Below, piece by piece: positions 6,744-14,416 of a stretch of DNA of 15,172 nucleotides. Each line of letters begins with the position of its first letter. Position 1 is the first letter of the stretch. The DNA comes from CAYZWU01 sp964482235 (GTDB lineage Bacteria > Planctomycetota > B15-G4 > CAYZWU01): contig CAYZWU010000085.1 of assembly GCA_964482235.1 (NCBI GenBank), forward strand, positions 1-15,172, written 5' to 3'. A model generated the notes under the pieces. The model ran no database searches, was not told where the DNA came from, and was given only the letters and a program-made list of their open reading frames with translations. The translations under genes and the position numbers were made by a program.

Positions 6744-7670
6744 ATGATCCGGGTCCAGAATCTGCAAAAGAATTACGGTGCTGTCAAGGCCGTGGGAGGT
6801 GTTTCCTTCCACGTCGAGGAGGGAGAGATCTACGGGCTCCTCGGGCCCAACGGCGCCGGGAAGACAACGCTGATCTCGATGATCTCCGGCCTCCTGAAGC
6901 CTGATGACGGCGGCGTGGCGATCAGCGGTGTGGAGATGACCGCGAATCCGCGGAAGGCGAGGAGGCTGATGGGCGTCGTTCCCCAGGAAACGGCTCTCTA
7001 CAGCGACCTGACGGCAAGGGAGAACACGGCGCTCTTCGGCTCCCTCTACGGGCTATCGGGGAAGGATCTCGACGCCGCCGTGACGGGCATCCTGGAAAGG
7101 GTGGGCCTCGATCCGGCGGACCGCCGCAAGGCCGAGACCTTCTCCGGCGGGATGAAGAGGCGGCTGAACCTGGCCATGGGGCTCGTGCACGGACCACGCG
7201 TCGTGCTGATGGACGAACCCACGACCGGGATCGACCCGCAGGCCCGGCTCAACATCCTCGACGTGATCCGCACCGTCGTGGCGGAAGGCGCCACCGTCCT
7301 CTACACCACGCACTACATGGACGAGGCGGAAGCCCTCTGCAGCAGGATCGGCATCATCGACCAGGGCTCGATCCTGGCCGAGGGAACCCTGGACGAGCTG
7401 ACCCGGCTGGTGGGCGAGGGCGAGGTCGTGACCGTCAAGGGCGATTTCGGGTCCGAGGATGCGCAGGAGCTCTTCAAGGACAGCGACGACGTCGCTGTCG
7501 TGGAGGTCGGTGAAGAGTTCGTCCTGCTCGCCCTGGCAGCGGGCCGGAGCCCGGCCGGCGTGCTGGAACGGCTGATCGGCTCGGGGCACAGGGTGGACGA
7601 CCTGAAAATCAGGAGCACCAGCCTTGAAAGCGTCTTCATCAAGCTGACCGGAAGGGAGCTGAGGGATTGA
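6744..7670 (+). CDS. ABC-2 type exporter ATP-binding protein (NatA/DrrA-like)
   Basis: This 308-aa nucleotide-binding subunit powers the two permeases encoded just downstream. It has Walker A GPNGAGKT (34-41), Q-loop Gln81 (VVPQET), the signature SGGMKRR (134-140), Walker B VVLMDEP with Glu158, D-loop GIDPQAR and switch His190 (YTTHYMDEA). A C-terminal extension after about 215 is typical of the NatA/CcmA/DrrA group of exporter ATPases and ends in the usual SLESVFIKLTG. I start it at ATG 6744 because the domain begins there (MIRVQNLQKNYG); an in-frame ATG at 6675 would add 23 unconserved residues and overlaps the likely promoter. The stop overlaps the next gene's start by four bases (TTGA). 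The substrate cannot be read from sequence; sodium, drugs or lipids are all known for the group. Confidence 0.93.
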   Translation: MIRVQNLQKNYGAVKAVGGVSFHVEEGEIYGLLGPNGAGKTTLISMISGLLKPDDGGVAISGVEMTANPRKARRLMGVVPQETALYSDLTARENTALFGSLYGLSGKDLDAAVTGILERVGLDPADRRKAETFSGGMKRRLNLAMGLVHGPRVVLMDEPTTGIDPQARLNILDVIRTVVAEGATVLYTTHYMDEAEALCSRIGIIDQGSILAEGTLDELTRLVGEGEVVTVKGDFGSEDAQELFKDSDDVAVVEVGEEFVLLALAAGRSPAGVLERLIGSGHRVDDLKIRSTSLESVFIKLTGRELRD

Positions 7671-8929
7671 AAGCCCTGACGATCCTGATCCGGAACGATT
7701 TCCTCCGGAAGCTGCGCTCTCCCGTGGCGACCCTCGGCCTCATGGCCTTCCCTCTCGTGATGACATCCCTCATCGGCGTCGTCGTCTCGAACGCGAGCAG
7801 CAACGACTTTCCCCCGATTCCCGTTCTCGTGGCCAGCGACGACGACGGCCTGATCGGGCGGTTCATCCTCTCCTCGGTGGGCAACGAGGAGATGCGCAAG
7901 CGCTTCGACGCCCGGGCCGTCGATTCCGACGAGGGGCGGCGCCTGATGGAGGAGGGCGCCGCATCGGCCCTGATCGTGGTGCCGGCCGGTTTCACCGAGG
8001 GCGTGTTCGACGGCAGGGAGCAGGAGATCGAGCTGATCAAGAACCCCGCCGAATCGATCAGGCCCGAGATCGTGGAGAAGCTCGCCGACGCCGGAACGCT
8101 CCTTCTCTCGCTGGCCGCCGAGTTCTTCCAGGAGGAGCTCGCGGTGATGCGTAGGATCGACGGCTCGGAGACCTTCCCGGCCGACATGCTGGTGGCGGCA
8201 CTCTCCATAGACATCAACAAGAAGCTGAGGAAGATGGAGAAGTACGTCTTCCCGCCCGTGGTGGACCTTGCCGCGAAGAAGGAGAAGGAGAAGGACGATT
8301 CGGACGATTCGGACGAATCGCCCTTCAACCCCTTCAGCATCATCTTCCCGGGCATCATGCTGATGAGCATCCTCTTCCTGGCCGACCTCTTCATGCGCGA
8401 CATCTACCGCGATTCGAAGAGCGGAGCCCTCACGCGCATCATGGTGACCCCGCCCGGCGCCGTGCTCGTGGTGTCCGCCAAGATGACGGCCGCGGTCCTC
8501 TTCGTGCTCGTCACTTTGGTTGCCACCGCCGTGGTGGCGGCTCTCCTCGGCTGGCTCGAGGGGATGGGGAATCCCGCCGGCGTCGTTCTCCTCGCCCTCG
8601 GATTCTCCCTCGTGGCCGTGGGGCTCGCCACGCTGGTCTACTGCCTGGCTCGCACGCTGAGGCAGGCCACGGCAGCCAGCCCCGTTCTCATCCTCGCACT
8701 CTGCATGGCCGGGGGCAGCATGATTCCCGTCTCGGCGATGGGCGAGGCCTTCCTGGCCGTGGCGCGCTGTACGCCCAACTACTGGGCGATCGAGGGCTAC
8801 ATCGAACTGATGGCGGGAAAAAGCCTGGCCGACATCGGCACGAACCTCGCCGTGCTCTTCGGCATGGCAGCCGTTGCGTGCGTTCTCGGCGCCCTCCAGT
8901 TCAAGCGGCGCTTCGGGGGAGGAGGATAG
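7667..8929 (+). CDS. ABC-2 type exporter permease, first subunit
   Basis: This 420-aa integral membrane protein has the ABC-2 permease layout: one N-terminal membrane helix (about 21-41), a large extracytoplasmic domain (about 45-220), then a membrane block of about five helices (about 224-242, 266-296, 304-326, 336-353 and 391-410). An acidic/lysine linker KKEKEKDDSDDSDE (204-217) precedes the second block. The motif RDIYRDSKSGALTRIMVTPP resembles the coupling region of the family. It starts with TTG 7667, overlapping the ATPase stop (TTGA), with purine-rich GAGGGA just upstream, so translation is probably coupled. With its neighbour it is expected to form a heterodimeric channel driven by the ATPase. 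Substrate unknown. Confidence 0.88.
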   Translation: MKALTILIRNDFLRKLRSPVATLGLMAFPLVMTSLIGVVVSNASSNDFPPIPVLVASDDDGLIGRFILSSVGNEEMRKRFDARAVDSDEGRRLMEEGAASALIVVPAGFTEGVFDGREQEIELIKNPAESIRPEIVEKLADAGTLLLSLAAEFFQEELAVMRRIDGSETFPADMLVAALSIDINKKLRKMEKYVFPPVVDLAAKKEKEKDDSDDSDESPFNPFSIIFPGIMLMSILFLADLFMRDIYRDSKSGALTRIMVTPPGAVLVVSAKMTAAVLFVLVTLVATAVVAALLGWLEGMGNPAGVVLLALGFSLVAVGLATLVYCLARTLRQATAASPVLILALCMAGGSMIPVSAMGEAFLAVARCTPNYWAIEGYIELMAGKSLADIGTNLAVLFGMAAVACVLGALQFKRRFGGGG

Positions 8930-8934
8930 GAGCC

Positions 8935-10116
8935 ATGCGGACGATCATTCTCCTGGCACTCAACGACCTGCGGCTCGTGGCGCGCGACAGGTCGTCGTAC
9001 ATCTGGATGATTTTCGTGCCGATCGTCTTCGTCCTCGTCTTTGCCGCCACGATCAACAGGGGAACGTCGGGCCCGCGCCAGCCGAAGATCAGCCTCGTGG
9101 TGGAGAACCGGGATCAGGGCGCGCTGGCCAAGTTGCTGATCGGCTTCCTGGACGACAAGAACGTGGAGCTCGTCGTGATCGAGGGCGAGGCGCCGCCCGT
9201 GGATTCGGAGAGCGAGATCGTCCGCAAGGTGGTCATCCCCGAGAACTTCACCTCCCGCGTGCAGGCAGGAGAGGAGGTCTCCCTCGAGTTCGTCAAGGCC
9301 TCGGCGTCCGACCTGGAATACGACTTCGCCGCCGAGCTCCTTCTGAGGAAGGCGACCTGGCGCCTCATCGGCGCCCTGCTGCGCGACGAGGGCCTCGAAT
9401 CCGATGAACCGGGCGGGGAAGAGGAGAGCGTCGCGATCGAAGAGAGGGCGCGCCTCGTGACGCTGAACGCCTCCCATGCCGGCCGGGGCCGCCCGATTCC
9501 CTCCGGGCTGGGTCAGTCGGTTCCCGGGGTCCTGACCCAGTTCGTGCTCATGGTCGTTCTCATGGGAGGGGCCACCATGATCACCGAGGAGCGGCGCGAC
9601 AACCTGCTCGGACGGCTGGCGATCTCGCCGGCTTCCCGGTTCGAGCTCCTGGCGGCGAAGCTCCTCTCCTACTCCCTGATCGGCATCATGCAGACCGCGA
9701 TCCTTCTCGTCACCGGCATCGTGATCAGCGCCTCGGGCCTCTTCGGCTCCGAGTTCTACCTGGGCAACGATCTCGTCGCCCTGCTGCTGGTGATCCTGGC
9801 CTACGTGGCTGCCGTGGGCAGCATGGGCCTCTTCATCGGCGCGGTGATGAAGACGCCGCAGCAGGTGGAGAATTTCGGCTGGCTCGCCTGCCTCCCCATG
9901 GCGGCCCTGGGCGGCTGCTGGTGGCCGATGGAGATCGTGCCCGACTGGCTGGCGACGGTTGGCCACGCCTTCCCGACGGCATGGATGATGGACGCGCTCC
10001 ACAAGCTCACCTCCTTCGGCCTCGACCTCTCCAGCGTGCTCCCGGAGATCCTCGTGCTCCTGGCCTTCGCCCTCCTCTTCGGATTCCTCGGGGTGCGGTT
10101 CCTCAAATTCCGTTGA
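8935..10116 (+). CDS. ABC-2 type exporter permease, second subunit
   Basis: This 393-aa membrane protein has the same plan as the preceding permease but clearly different sequence. It has an N-terminal helix (about 22-39), an extracytoplasmic domain (about 42-195), and five to six helices from about 198 to 388. ITEERRDNLLGRLAISPASR is the usual ABC-2 cytoplasmic coupling motif, and GGCWWPMEIVPDWL...FPTAW is a common C-terminal signature. GGAGG at 8921-8925 lies 9 bases before ATG 8935; the in-frame ATG at 8878 lies inside the previous gene and adds no conserved residues. Having two separate permeases suggests a heterodimer. The operon ends about 50 bases before a candidate terminator. Confidence 0.88.
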   Translation: MRTIILLALNDLRLVARDRSSYIWMIFVPIVFVLVFAATINRGTSGPRQPKISLVVENRDQGALAKLLIGFLDDKNVELVVIEGEAPPVDSESEIVRKVVIPENFTSRVQAGEEVSLEFVKASASDLEYDFAAELLLRKATWRLIGALLRDEGLESDEPGGEEESVAIEERARLVTLNASHAGRGRPIPSGLGQSVPGVLTQFVLMVVLMGGATMITEERRDNLLGRLAISPASRFELLAAKLLSYSLIGIMQTAILLVTGIVISASGLFGSEFYLGNDLVALLLVILAYVAAVGSMGLFIGAVMKTPQQVENFGWLACLPMAALGGCWWPMEIVPDWLATVGHAFPTAWMMDALHKLTSFGLDLSSVLPEILVLLAFALLFGFLGVRFLKFR

Positions 10117-10168
10117 TGACGGAAAGAACCCTCTCCTTTGCAAACCTGCGACGAATCCGGTCCTGCAA

Positions 10169-10201
10169 CGGGAGATCCATTCTCCTGAAGAGGTTTTTTT
10201 T
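10169..10201 (+). terminator. Candidate terminator after the ABC exporter operon
   Basis: Bases 10169-10175 pair with 10181-10187 (7 bp, one G-T wobble, 5-base loop). An eight-T tract at 10194-10201 follows after a six-base spacer. The spacer is longer than usual, so termination may be partial. Confidence 0.5.
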
Positions 10202-10226
10202 ACTCCTTTCAATCAGCATCAGGCTA

Positions 10227-10232
10227 TATAAT
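10227..10232 (+). promoter_or_regulatory. Perfect -10 box upstream of the DUF362 gene
   Basis: A consensus TATAAT lies in an AT-rich patch, but the correctly spaced -35 position (around 10204) is poor. If used, it gives a leader of about 105 GC-rich bases before ATG 10346. It suggests the DUF362 gene is transcribed separately from the exporter. Confidence 0.45.
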
Positions 10233-10345
10233 TCGACGTCCCGTCCCGGTCGGCTTCTCTGGCCTCGCCTCCGGGAACGCGCGAAGCGGGCACCCTTAAC
10301 ATTGTTGACGATCCCGTTCGCCGAGGCCTTTCGAGGTAATTCCCC

Positions 10346-11467
10346 ATGACAAAGCAGATCAACCGCCGCGAGTTCATTCGCACCACCGCTGCCACGGGCG
10401 CCGCGTTCACCATGATGCCGAAGAGCCTGACAGCCGGGGAGACGGCTGCCGCGCAGCCCGACGATCAGGCCTACGTGGTGGATGTGTCGGCACCCGGTCT
10501 GATGAAGGACGGCAAGAAGCCCGACAAGCCACGCCTGCGCAAGATGGTCGAGGCGGGCATCCTCGAGCTCACCGGCCAGAGCGACCTCGCCTCGGCCTGG
10601 AGCTGCATCGTCAAGCCCGACGACGTCGTGGGCATCAAGGTGAACAACAGCGGAAGCCCGGTGATCGGCACCAAGCCGGAGATCTTCCAGACCGTGATCG
10701 ACGGGGTGAAGGCCGCCGGCGTGCCGGAGAAGAACATCATCGTCTGGGACCAGGTTGAAGAGTACCTGGTCCAGTACTACCTGAAGAAAGCCGGCATCAA
10801 GCCGGGCAAGGACGGCAGCGAGGTGCAGTACATGGGCTGCACCCCCGCTCTCAAGGTGGAGAACTACGAGGGAGGGAAGCCTCTCCCCGGATTCGACACC
10901 GATCCTGTCAAGTTCCCCTGGGGCGAGGTGAAGGTGGCCGAGCTCGTGGCCAAGAAGCTGACGGCCATCATCAACATCCCCATCCTGAGGGACCACTCCT
11001 GCGCCGGCGTCACCCTGGCTCTGAAGAACATCTCCCACGCCGTGGTGGACATCCCCTGGCACTGCCACGACAACTGTTGCGATCCCCACATCGCCGACAT
11101 CGTCAACATCCCGGCGGTACGCGACAAGCTGCGTCTCCACATCCTCGACGCCACGCTCGGCCAGGCTGACGGGGCGCCCAGGGCCTTCTCGTGGGACAAG
11201 ACGTTCACGCCCGAGAAGCTGCTTCTCTCGGCCGATCCCGTGGCCGTGGACACGATCGGCTGCGAGTGGATCGTCGAGGCCAGGAAGAAGATGGGCTACC
11301 CGCTCCTCAAAGAGGCCGACAACTCGGTGCCCGGCGTCAAGGGCCGGGAGCCGAAGCACCTGGCCACTGCCGCGGCCAGGGGACTCGGCATCAACGACCG
11401 CGACAGGATCGAGATCCAGTCGATCGAGGTCCCGCCCCTCGAATCGAAAGAGACGAAGGAAGGATAA
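10346..11467 (+). CDS. Tat-exported DUF362 domain protein
   Basis: This 373-aa protein begins with a twin-arginine signal (NRREFIRTTAATGAA, Arg7-Arg8), so it is probably exported folded, perhaps with a cofactor. The rest fits the DUF362 family: DDVVGIKVN near 92-100, GVPEKNIIVWDQ near 125-136, LRDHSCAGVTLALKN near 214-228, and LSADPVAVDTIG near 294-305. DUF362 proteins are often linked to iron-sulfur proteins, but their biochemical function is not established, and no ferredoxin domain is fused here. A His/Cys-rich patch HCHDNCCDPH (239-248) plus Cys219 and Cys306 could bind metal, which would fit Tat export. GAGG lies 9 bases before the ATG. The gene stands alone, with a terminator just after its stop. 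Confidence 0.85.
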   Translation: MTKQINRREFIRTTAATGAAFTMMPKSLTAGETAAAQPDDQAYVVDVSAPGLMKDGKKPDKPRLRKMVEAGILELTGQSDLASAWSCIVKPDDVVGIKVNNSGSPVIGTKPEIFQTVIDGVKAAGVPEKNIIVWDQVEEYLVQYYLKKAGIKPGKDGSEVQYMGCTPALKVENYEGGKPLPGFDTDPVKFPWGEVKVAELVAKKLTAIINIPILRDHSCAGVTLALKNISHAVVDIPWHCHDNCCDPHIADIVNIPAVRDKLRLHILDATLGQADGAPRAFSWDKTFTPEKLLLSADPVAVDTIGCEWIVEARKKMGYPLLKEADNSVPGVKGREPKHLATAAARGLGINDRDRIEIQSIEVPPLESKETKEG

Positions 11468-11474
11468 GGGCGGC

Positions 11475-11496
11475 TCGCCCCTGCGGGGGCGATTTT
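11475..11496 (+). terminator. Intrinsic terminator after the DUF362 gene
   Basis: TCGCCCC (11475-11481) pairs perfectly with GGGGCGA (11486-11492) across the loop TGCG. TTTT then CTGTT follows directly. The hairpin starts eight bases after the TAA stop. Confidence 0.85.
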
Positions 11497-11571
11497 CTGT
11501 TCCCTCGACCGGCACCTCTCTTCCCGGACGCCTCGAAGGCCCGTTACCCTCTTCCGGATCAAGGGCCGTCG

Positions 11572-11580
11572 TGGTATGAT
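11572..11580 (+). promoter_or_regulatory. Extended -10 promoter for the SBBP gene
   Basis: TGGTATGAT gives the extended TG plus a 5/6 -10 box (TATGAT, 11575-11580). The -35 position (TTCCGG, 11552-11557) is weak, as is common for extended -10 promoters. It sits about 50 bases upstream of the start codon. Confidence 0.45.
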
Positions 11581-11630
11581 TCGGTCTGAATCGCACACCT
11601 GGAACGGCTGCAAGATCGGAGGCAGGGACC

Positions 11631-14252
11631 TTGAAGACCGTAGCACTCCTCGCTGGCATTCTGCTCTCATTGCTCTTTTCCATCGCCGAGGCGCAGACCT
11701 TTCATCAGGAACCGGTATCCGGTTCCCGGGAAGAAGATGAAAAAAGGGCCGCGCCGATTCCCTCTGATCAACAGCTCGGGCTGCCGAGATTCCCCCTCTC
11801 TTTCATCGAGAACCGCGGACAGATCGAGGGGGACGTGGATTACTATGTTCTCGGCTCGAGTGGGACCGTGTACTTCAATTCCCGAGGCATGACCCTGACG
11901 CTCCAGGGCCACGACGAAGGACGGAAAACCAGGTGGGCCGTGAAGCTCGATTTCCTGGACGCCGGCGGCGAGGTCGATCCCCAGGGCAGGAACCGGCGTC
12001 AGGCGCTGTTCAGCTACTTCAAGGGAGATCGGGCCGACTGGCGGAGAGGGATTCCGACCTACGCCGAGCTTGTTTATCAAGACCTCTGGCCCGGGATCGA
12101 TCTCTGCTACTCCGGGGATGTCGATCAGCTCAAGTACACCTTCGTGGTGCGGCCCGGCGCCGATCCCGATCAGATCCGCCTTCGATACAGGGGTATCTCC
12201 GGTCTTTCCGTCCGTGACTCCGGGGAGCTCGCCATAACCACGGCCCTGGGAGAGATAGAGGACGGCGCCCCCACGGCCTGTCAGACCATCGGGAACAAGG
12301 AGCGGCAGAAGGCTGTCCGCTACCGGCTCGTCGATGAAGGCGACGAAGGGGAGTTCACCTATGGATTCGAGATCAGCGATCTTGATCCCGACCTGCCGCT
12401 CGTCATCGATCCGGTTCTCCATGTCTACTGCGGCTACGTGGGCGGCGAGACCACGGACACCGGCCGGGCCGTCGCCGTTGACCGGGACGGCGCCGCCTAC
12501 CTGACAGGAGAGACATGGTCCTCGGAGCCGAGCTTTCCCGTGTTTGCCGGTCCCGACCTCACGTTCAACGGATACGGCGCCTTGGGAGGCGACGCGTTCA
12601 TCGCCAAGGTCAGTCCGGACGGCACCCACCTCGAATACTGCGGCTTCATCGGGGGAGAGGATGATGACTATACCACGGGGGTGGCCGTCGACGAATCGGG
12701 CCACGCCTACGTGGTGGGCTACACGCGGTCCACCCAGGCGAGCTTTCCAGTCCGGATCGGACCCGACCTCACCTACAACGGCAACGTGTACCCTGACGTG
12801 AGCGACGCCTTCATCGCCAAGGTGACGCCCGACGGTACGGACCTCGTCTACTGCGGCTACATCGGCGGGATAGACCAGGACCGGGCCACGGATGTCGCCC
12901 TGGACGATCTCGGCCAGGCCTTCGTCTCCGGGCGAACCAGCTCCCGGGAGAACACCTTTCCCGTTCTCGTCGGGCCGGATCTCACCCACAACGGAGTCAC
13001 GTTCGACGGCTTCGTGGCCAAGGTGAACGCCGACGGTTCGGGACTCCTCTTCTGCGGATATATCGGCGGTGACGAGCATGACGAGGCCCATTCCATCGCA
13101 GTGGATCGTCATGGCGACGCATATGTGACCGGCCTCACCGTATCGACTGAAAGTACCTTCCCCGTGCTGATCGGTCCCGATCTCTCCTTCAATGGAGGAT
13201 TCAACTACTACGGCGACGCCTTCGTGGCCAAGGTGCAGTGGGACGGGACAGGGCTCCTCTACTGCGGGTACATCGGCGGGCTCTACGACGACTTCGCCAC
13301 CGGAATCGCCGTGGACGATCAGGGCAGCGCCTATGTGACGGGGACGACGCAGTCGGACGAGTTGTCCTTTCCCGTGCTCGTCGGCCCGGACCTCACCTTC
13401 AACTGCATCTATCCTTACAGAGACGCTTTCGTGGCCAAAGTCATGCCCACGGGAGAAGACCTGCTCTACTGCGGCTATATCGGCGGAGAGCTCAACGATC
13501 AGGGATGCGACATCGCCCTCGATCGCTTCGGCTGTGCCTACATCACGGGCAGAACCTATTCGTGCGAGGACACCTTTCCCATCAGGTACGGGCCCGACCT
13601 CTCCTTCAATGGCGGCATTGGCTACGAGGACGCCTTCGTGGCCAAGATCGCTGCGGACGGCGAGGAATTCGATTTCTGCGGCTACATCGGAGGCGACCGC
13701 AACGATATCGGCTACGGGATCGCGGTGGACGATTCGGCGAACGTCTTTGTCACCGGGGAGACGGGATCTTCGGAATCCACTTTTCCCGTGACAGTCGGCC
13801 CTTACCTCCAGCTCAACGCCGGTCTCGCCTGGGGACCTGACGATGCCTTCATCGCCCGCCTCGTCCCCTCCCTGAGATGCGACCCCACGATCCTCTCCGC
13901 CGGTGCAGGCGGAAGCGTGGTCTTTTCCATCCGGGCGGGAGAAGACAATGCGTACAGGAGGTACCTCCTTCTGGCCGGGCGCAACGGCGTCTCTCCCGGC
14001 ACATTGCTGCCAGGCAGTTCGGTCGTGCTGCCTCTCAACGTGGACAACCTCACCTACCTGGCCTTGAGCCTGACCAACTCTACGATCCTCCGCGACTTCT
14101 CGTCCCTGCTCGACGCAGGCGGCGCCGCGTCGGCCCAGCTGAATCTCCCTCCCATTTCCGGCTGCATCGGAACGGAGGTCGTCTTCGCATTCTGCCTGGG
14201 CACTCCTCTCGATTACGCGTCGAACCCTGTGGCAGTGACGATCGTGCCGTGA
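11631..14252 (+). CDS. Secreted SBBP-repeat seven-bladed beta-propeller protein
   Basis: This 873-aa exported protein has a Sec signal peptide (residues 1-21, cleavage after AEA) and a short variable linker. An N-terminal domain (about 50-262) shows LSFIENRGQ, the hallmark of the domain that usually precedes SBBP propellers. Seven consecutive SBBP repeats of 67-71 residues (266-749) follow, then a C-terminal domain (750-873) ending AVTIVP. Each repeat reads roughly YCGYIGG...D..IAVD..G.AYVTG.T.S...FPV..GPDL..N....DAFVAKV. No enzyme motif is visible; SBBP proteins are thought to act in surface binding, but the function is not known. The start is TTG 11631, with GGAGG (11618-11622) eight bases upstream; no better in-frame ATG exists. 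The C-terminal domain resembles that of the protein encoded at 2219. Confidence 0.92.
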   Translation: MKTVALLAGILLSLLFSIAEAQTFHQEPVSGSREEDEKRAAPIPSDQQLGLPRFPLSFIENRGQIEGDVDYYVLGSSGTVYFNSRGMTLTLQGHDEGRKTRWAVKLDFLDAGGEVDPQGRNRRQALFSYFKGDRADWRRGIPTYAELVYQDLWPGIDLCYSGDVDQLKYTFVVRPGADPDQIRLRYRGISGLSVRDSGELAITTALGEIEDGAPTACQTIGNKERQKAVRYRLVDEGDEGEFTYGFEISDLDPDLPLVIDPVLHVYCGYVGGETTDTGRAVAVDRDGAAYLTGETWSSEPSFPVFAGPDLTFNGYGALGGDAFIAKVSPDGTHLEYCGFIGGEDDDYTTGVAVDESGHAYVVGYTRSTQASFPVRIGPDLTYNGNVYPDVSDAFIAKVTPDGTDLVYCGYIGGIDQDRATDVALDDLGQAFVSGRTSSRENTFPVLVGPDLTHNGVTFDGFVAKVNADGSGLLFCGYIGGDEHDEAHSIAVDRHGDAYVTGLTVSTESTFPVLIGPDLSFNGGFNYYGDAFVAKVQWDGTGLLYCGYIGGLYDDFATGIAVDDQGSAYVTGTTQSDELSFPVLVGPDLTFNCIYPYRDAFVAKVMPTGEDLLYCGYIGGELNDQGCDIALDRFGCAYITGRTYSCEDTFPIRYGPDLSFNGGIGYEDAFVAKIAADGEEFDFCGYIGGDRNDIGYGIAVDDSANVFVTGETGSSESTFPVTVGPYLQLNAGLAWGPDDAFIARLVPSLRCDPTILSAGAGGSVVFSIRAGEDNAYRRYLLLAGRNGVSPGTLLPGSSVVLPLNVDNLTYLALSLTNSTILRDFSSLLDAGGAASAQLNLPPISGCIGTEVVFAFCLGTPLDYASNPVAVTIVP
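12426..13877 (+). repeat. Seven tandem SBBP repeats within the propeller gene
   Basis: The repeat units start at 12426, 12636, 12849, 13050, 13260, 13467 and 13674, each 201-213 bases. Each opens with Tyr or Phe, then Cys, in the motif Y/F-C-G-Y/F-I/V-GG, so one Cys recurs at the same place in all seven units. The sixth unit carries two extra cysteines (GCAYITG and SCEDT) and the fifth has FNCIYPY. The units are diverged at DNA level, so this is not a recent expansion. Seven units fit a closed seven-blade propeller. Confidence 0.88.
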
Positions 14253-14254
14253 GA

Positions 14255-14276
14255 ACATCGAGCCGTAGCACGATGT
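14255..14276. repeat. Inverted repeat after the SBBP gene, weak terminator candidate
   Basis: ACATCG (14255-14260) pairs with CGATGT (14271-14276) over a 10-base loop, just after the stop codon. No T-tract follows, so it is at best a weak or factor-dependent terminator or a 3'-end stabiliser. Confidence 0.3.
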
Positions 14277-14287
14277 GAACAACCCCC

Positions 14288-14316
14288 TTGCCAGAAAAAA
14301 CAAAAAACCTTAATAT
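14288..14316 (+). promoter_or_regulatory. Sigma-70-like promoter for the gene at 14417
   Basis: TTGCCA (14288-14293, 5/6) and TAATAT (14311-14316, 4/6) are separated by exactly 17 bases, in an A-rich spacer. This indicates separate transcription from the SBBP gene, with a leader of about 95 bases. Confidence 0.55.
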
Positions 14317-14335
14317 GATTGGAAATAAGTCTGGC

Positions 14336-14352
14336 ACATTCGCTTCGAATGT
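14336..14352. repeat. Perfect 7-bp inverted repeat in the leader of the 14417 gene
   Basis: ACATTCG (14336-14342) pairs with CGAATGT (14346-14352) around a CTT loop. It lies about 15 bases downstream of the predicted start of transcription, where it could be an operator or a 5' mRNA hairpin. No purpose can be read from sequence alone. Confidence 0.4.
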
Positions 14353-14416
14353 CGTGTCAAGCCTCGAGCCGATTTTGAACATGCCCGCCGAAGAAGAAGA
14401 TGAAGGAGACTAGCCA

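Noticed and set aside
6606..6812. Small minus-strand open frame (68 codons) in the htrA/ABC gap
   Set aside because: It overlaps the ATPase start, has no ribosome binding site or recognisable features, and covers the probable divergent promoters.
10103..11683. Long minus-strand open frame opposite the DUF362 gene
   Set aside because: It is a codon-bias shadow: it crosses two terminators and a promoter, and has low-complexity charged sequence without motifs.
11667..14303. Long minus-strand open frame opposite the SBBP gene (878 codons)
   Set aside because: The plus strand carries a clear signal peptide, known repeats and a ribosome binding site. The antisense translation shows no domain and its length follows from codon bias in GC-rich DNA.
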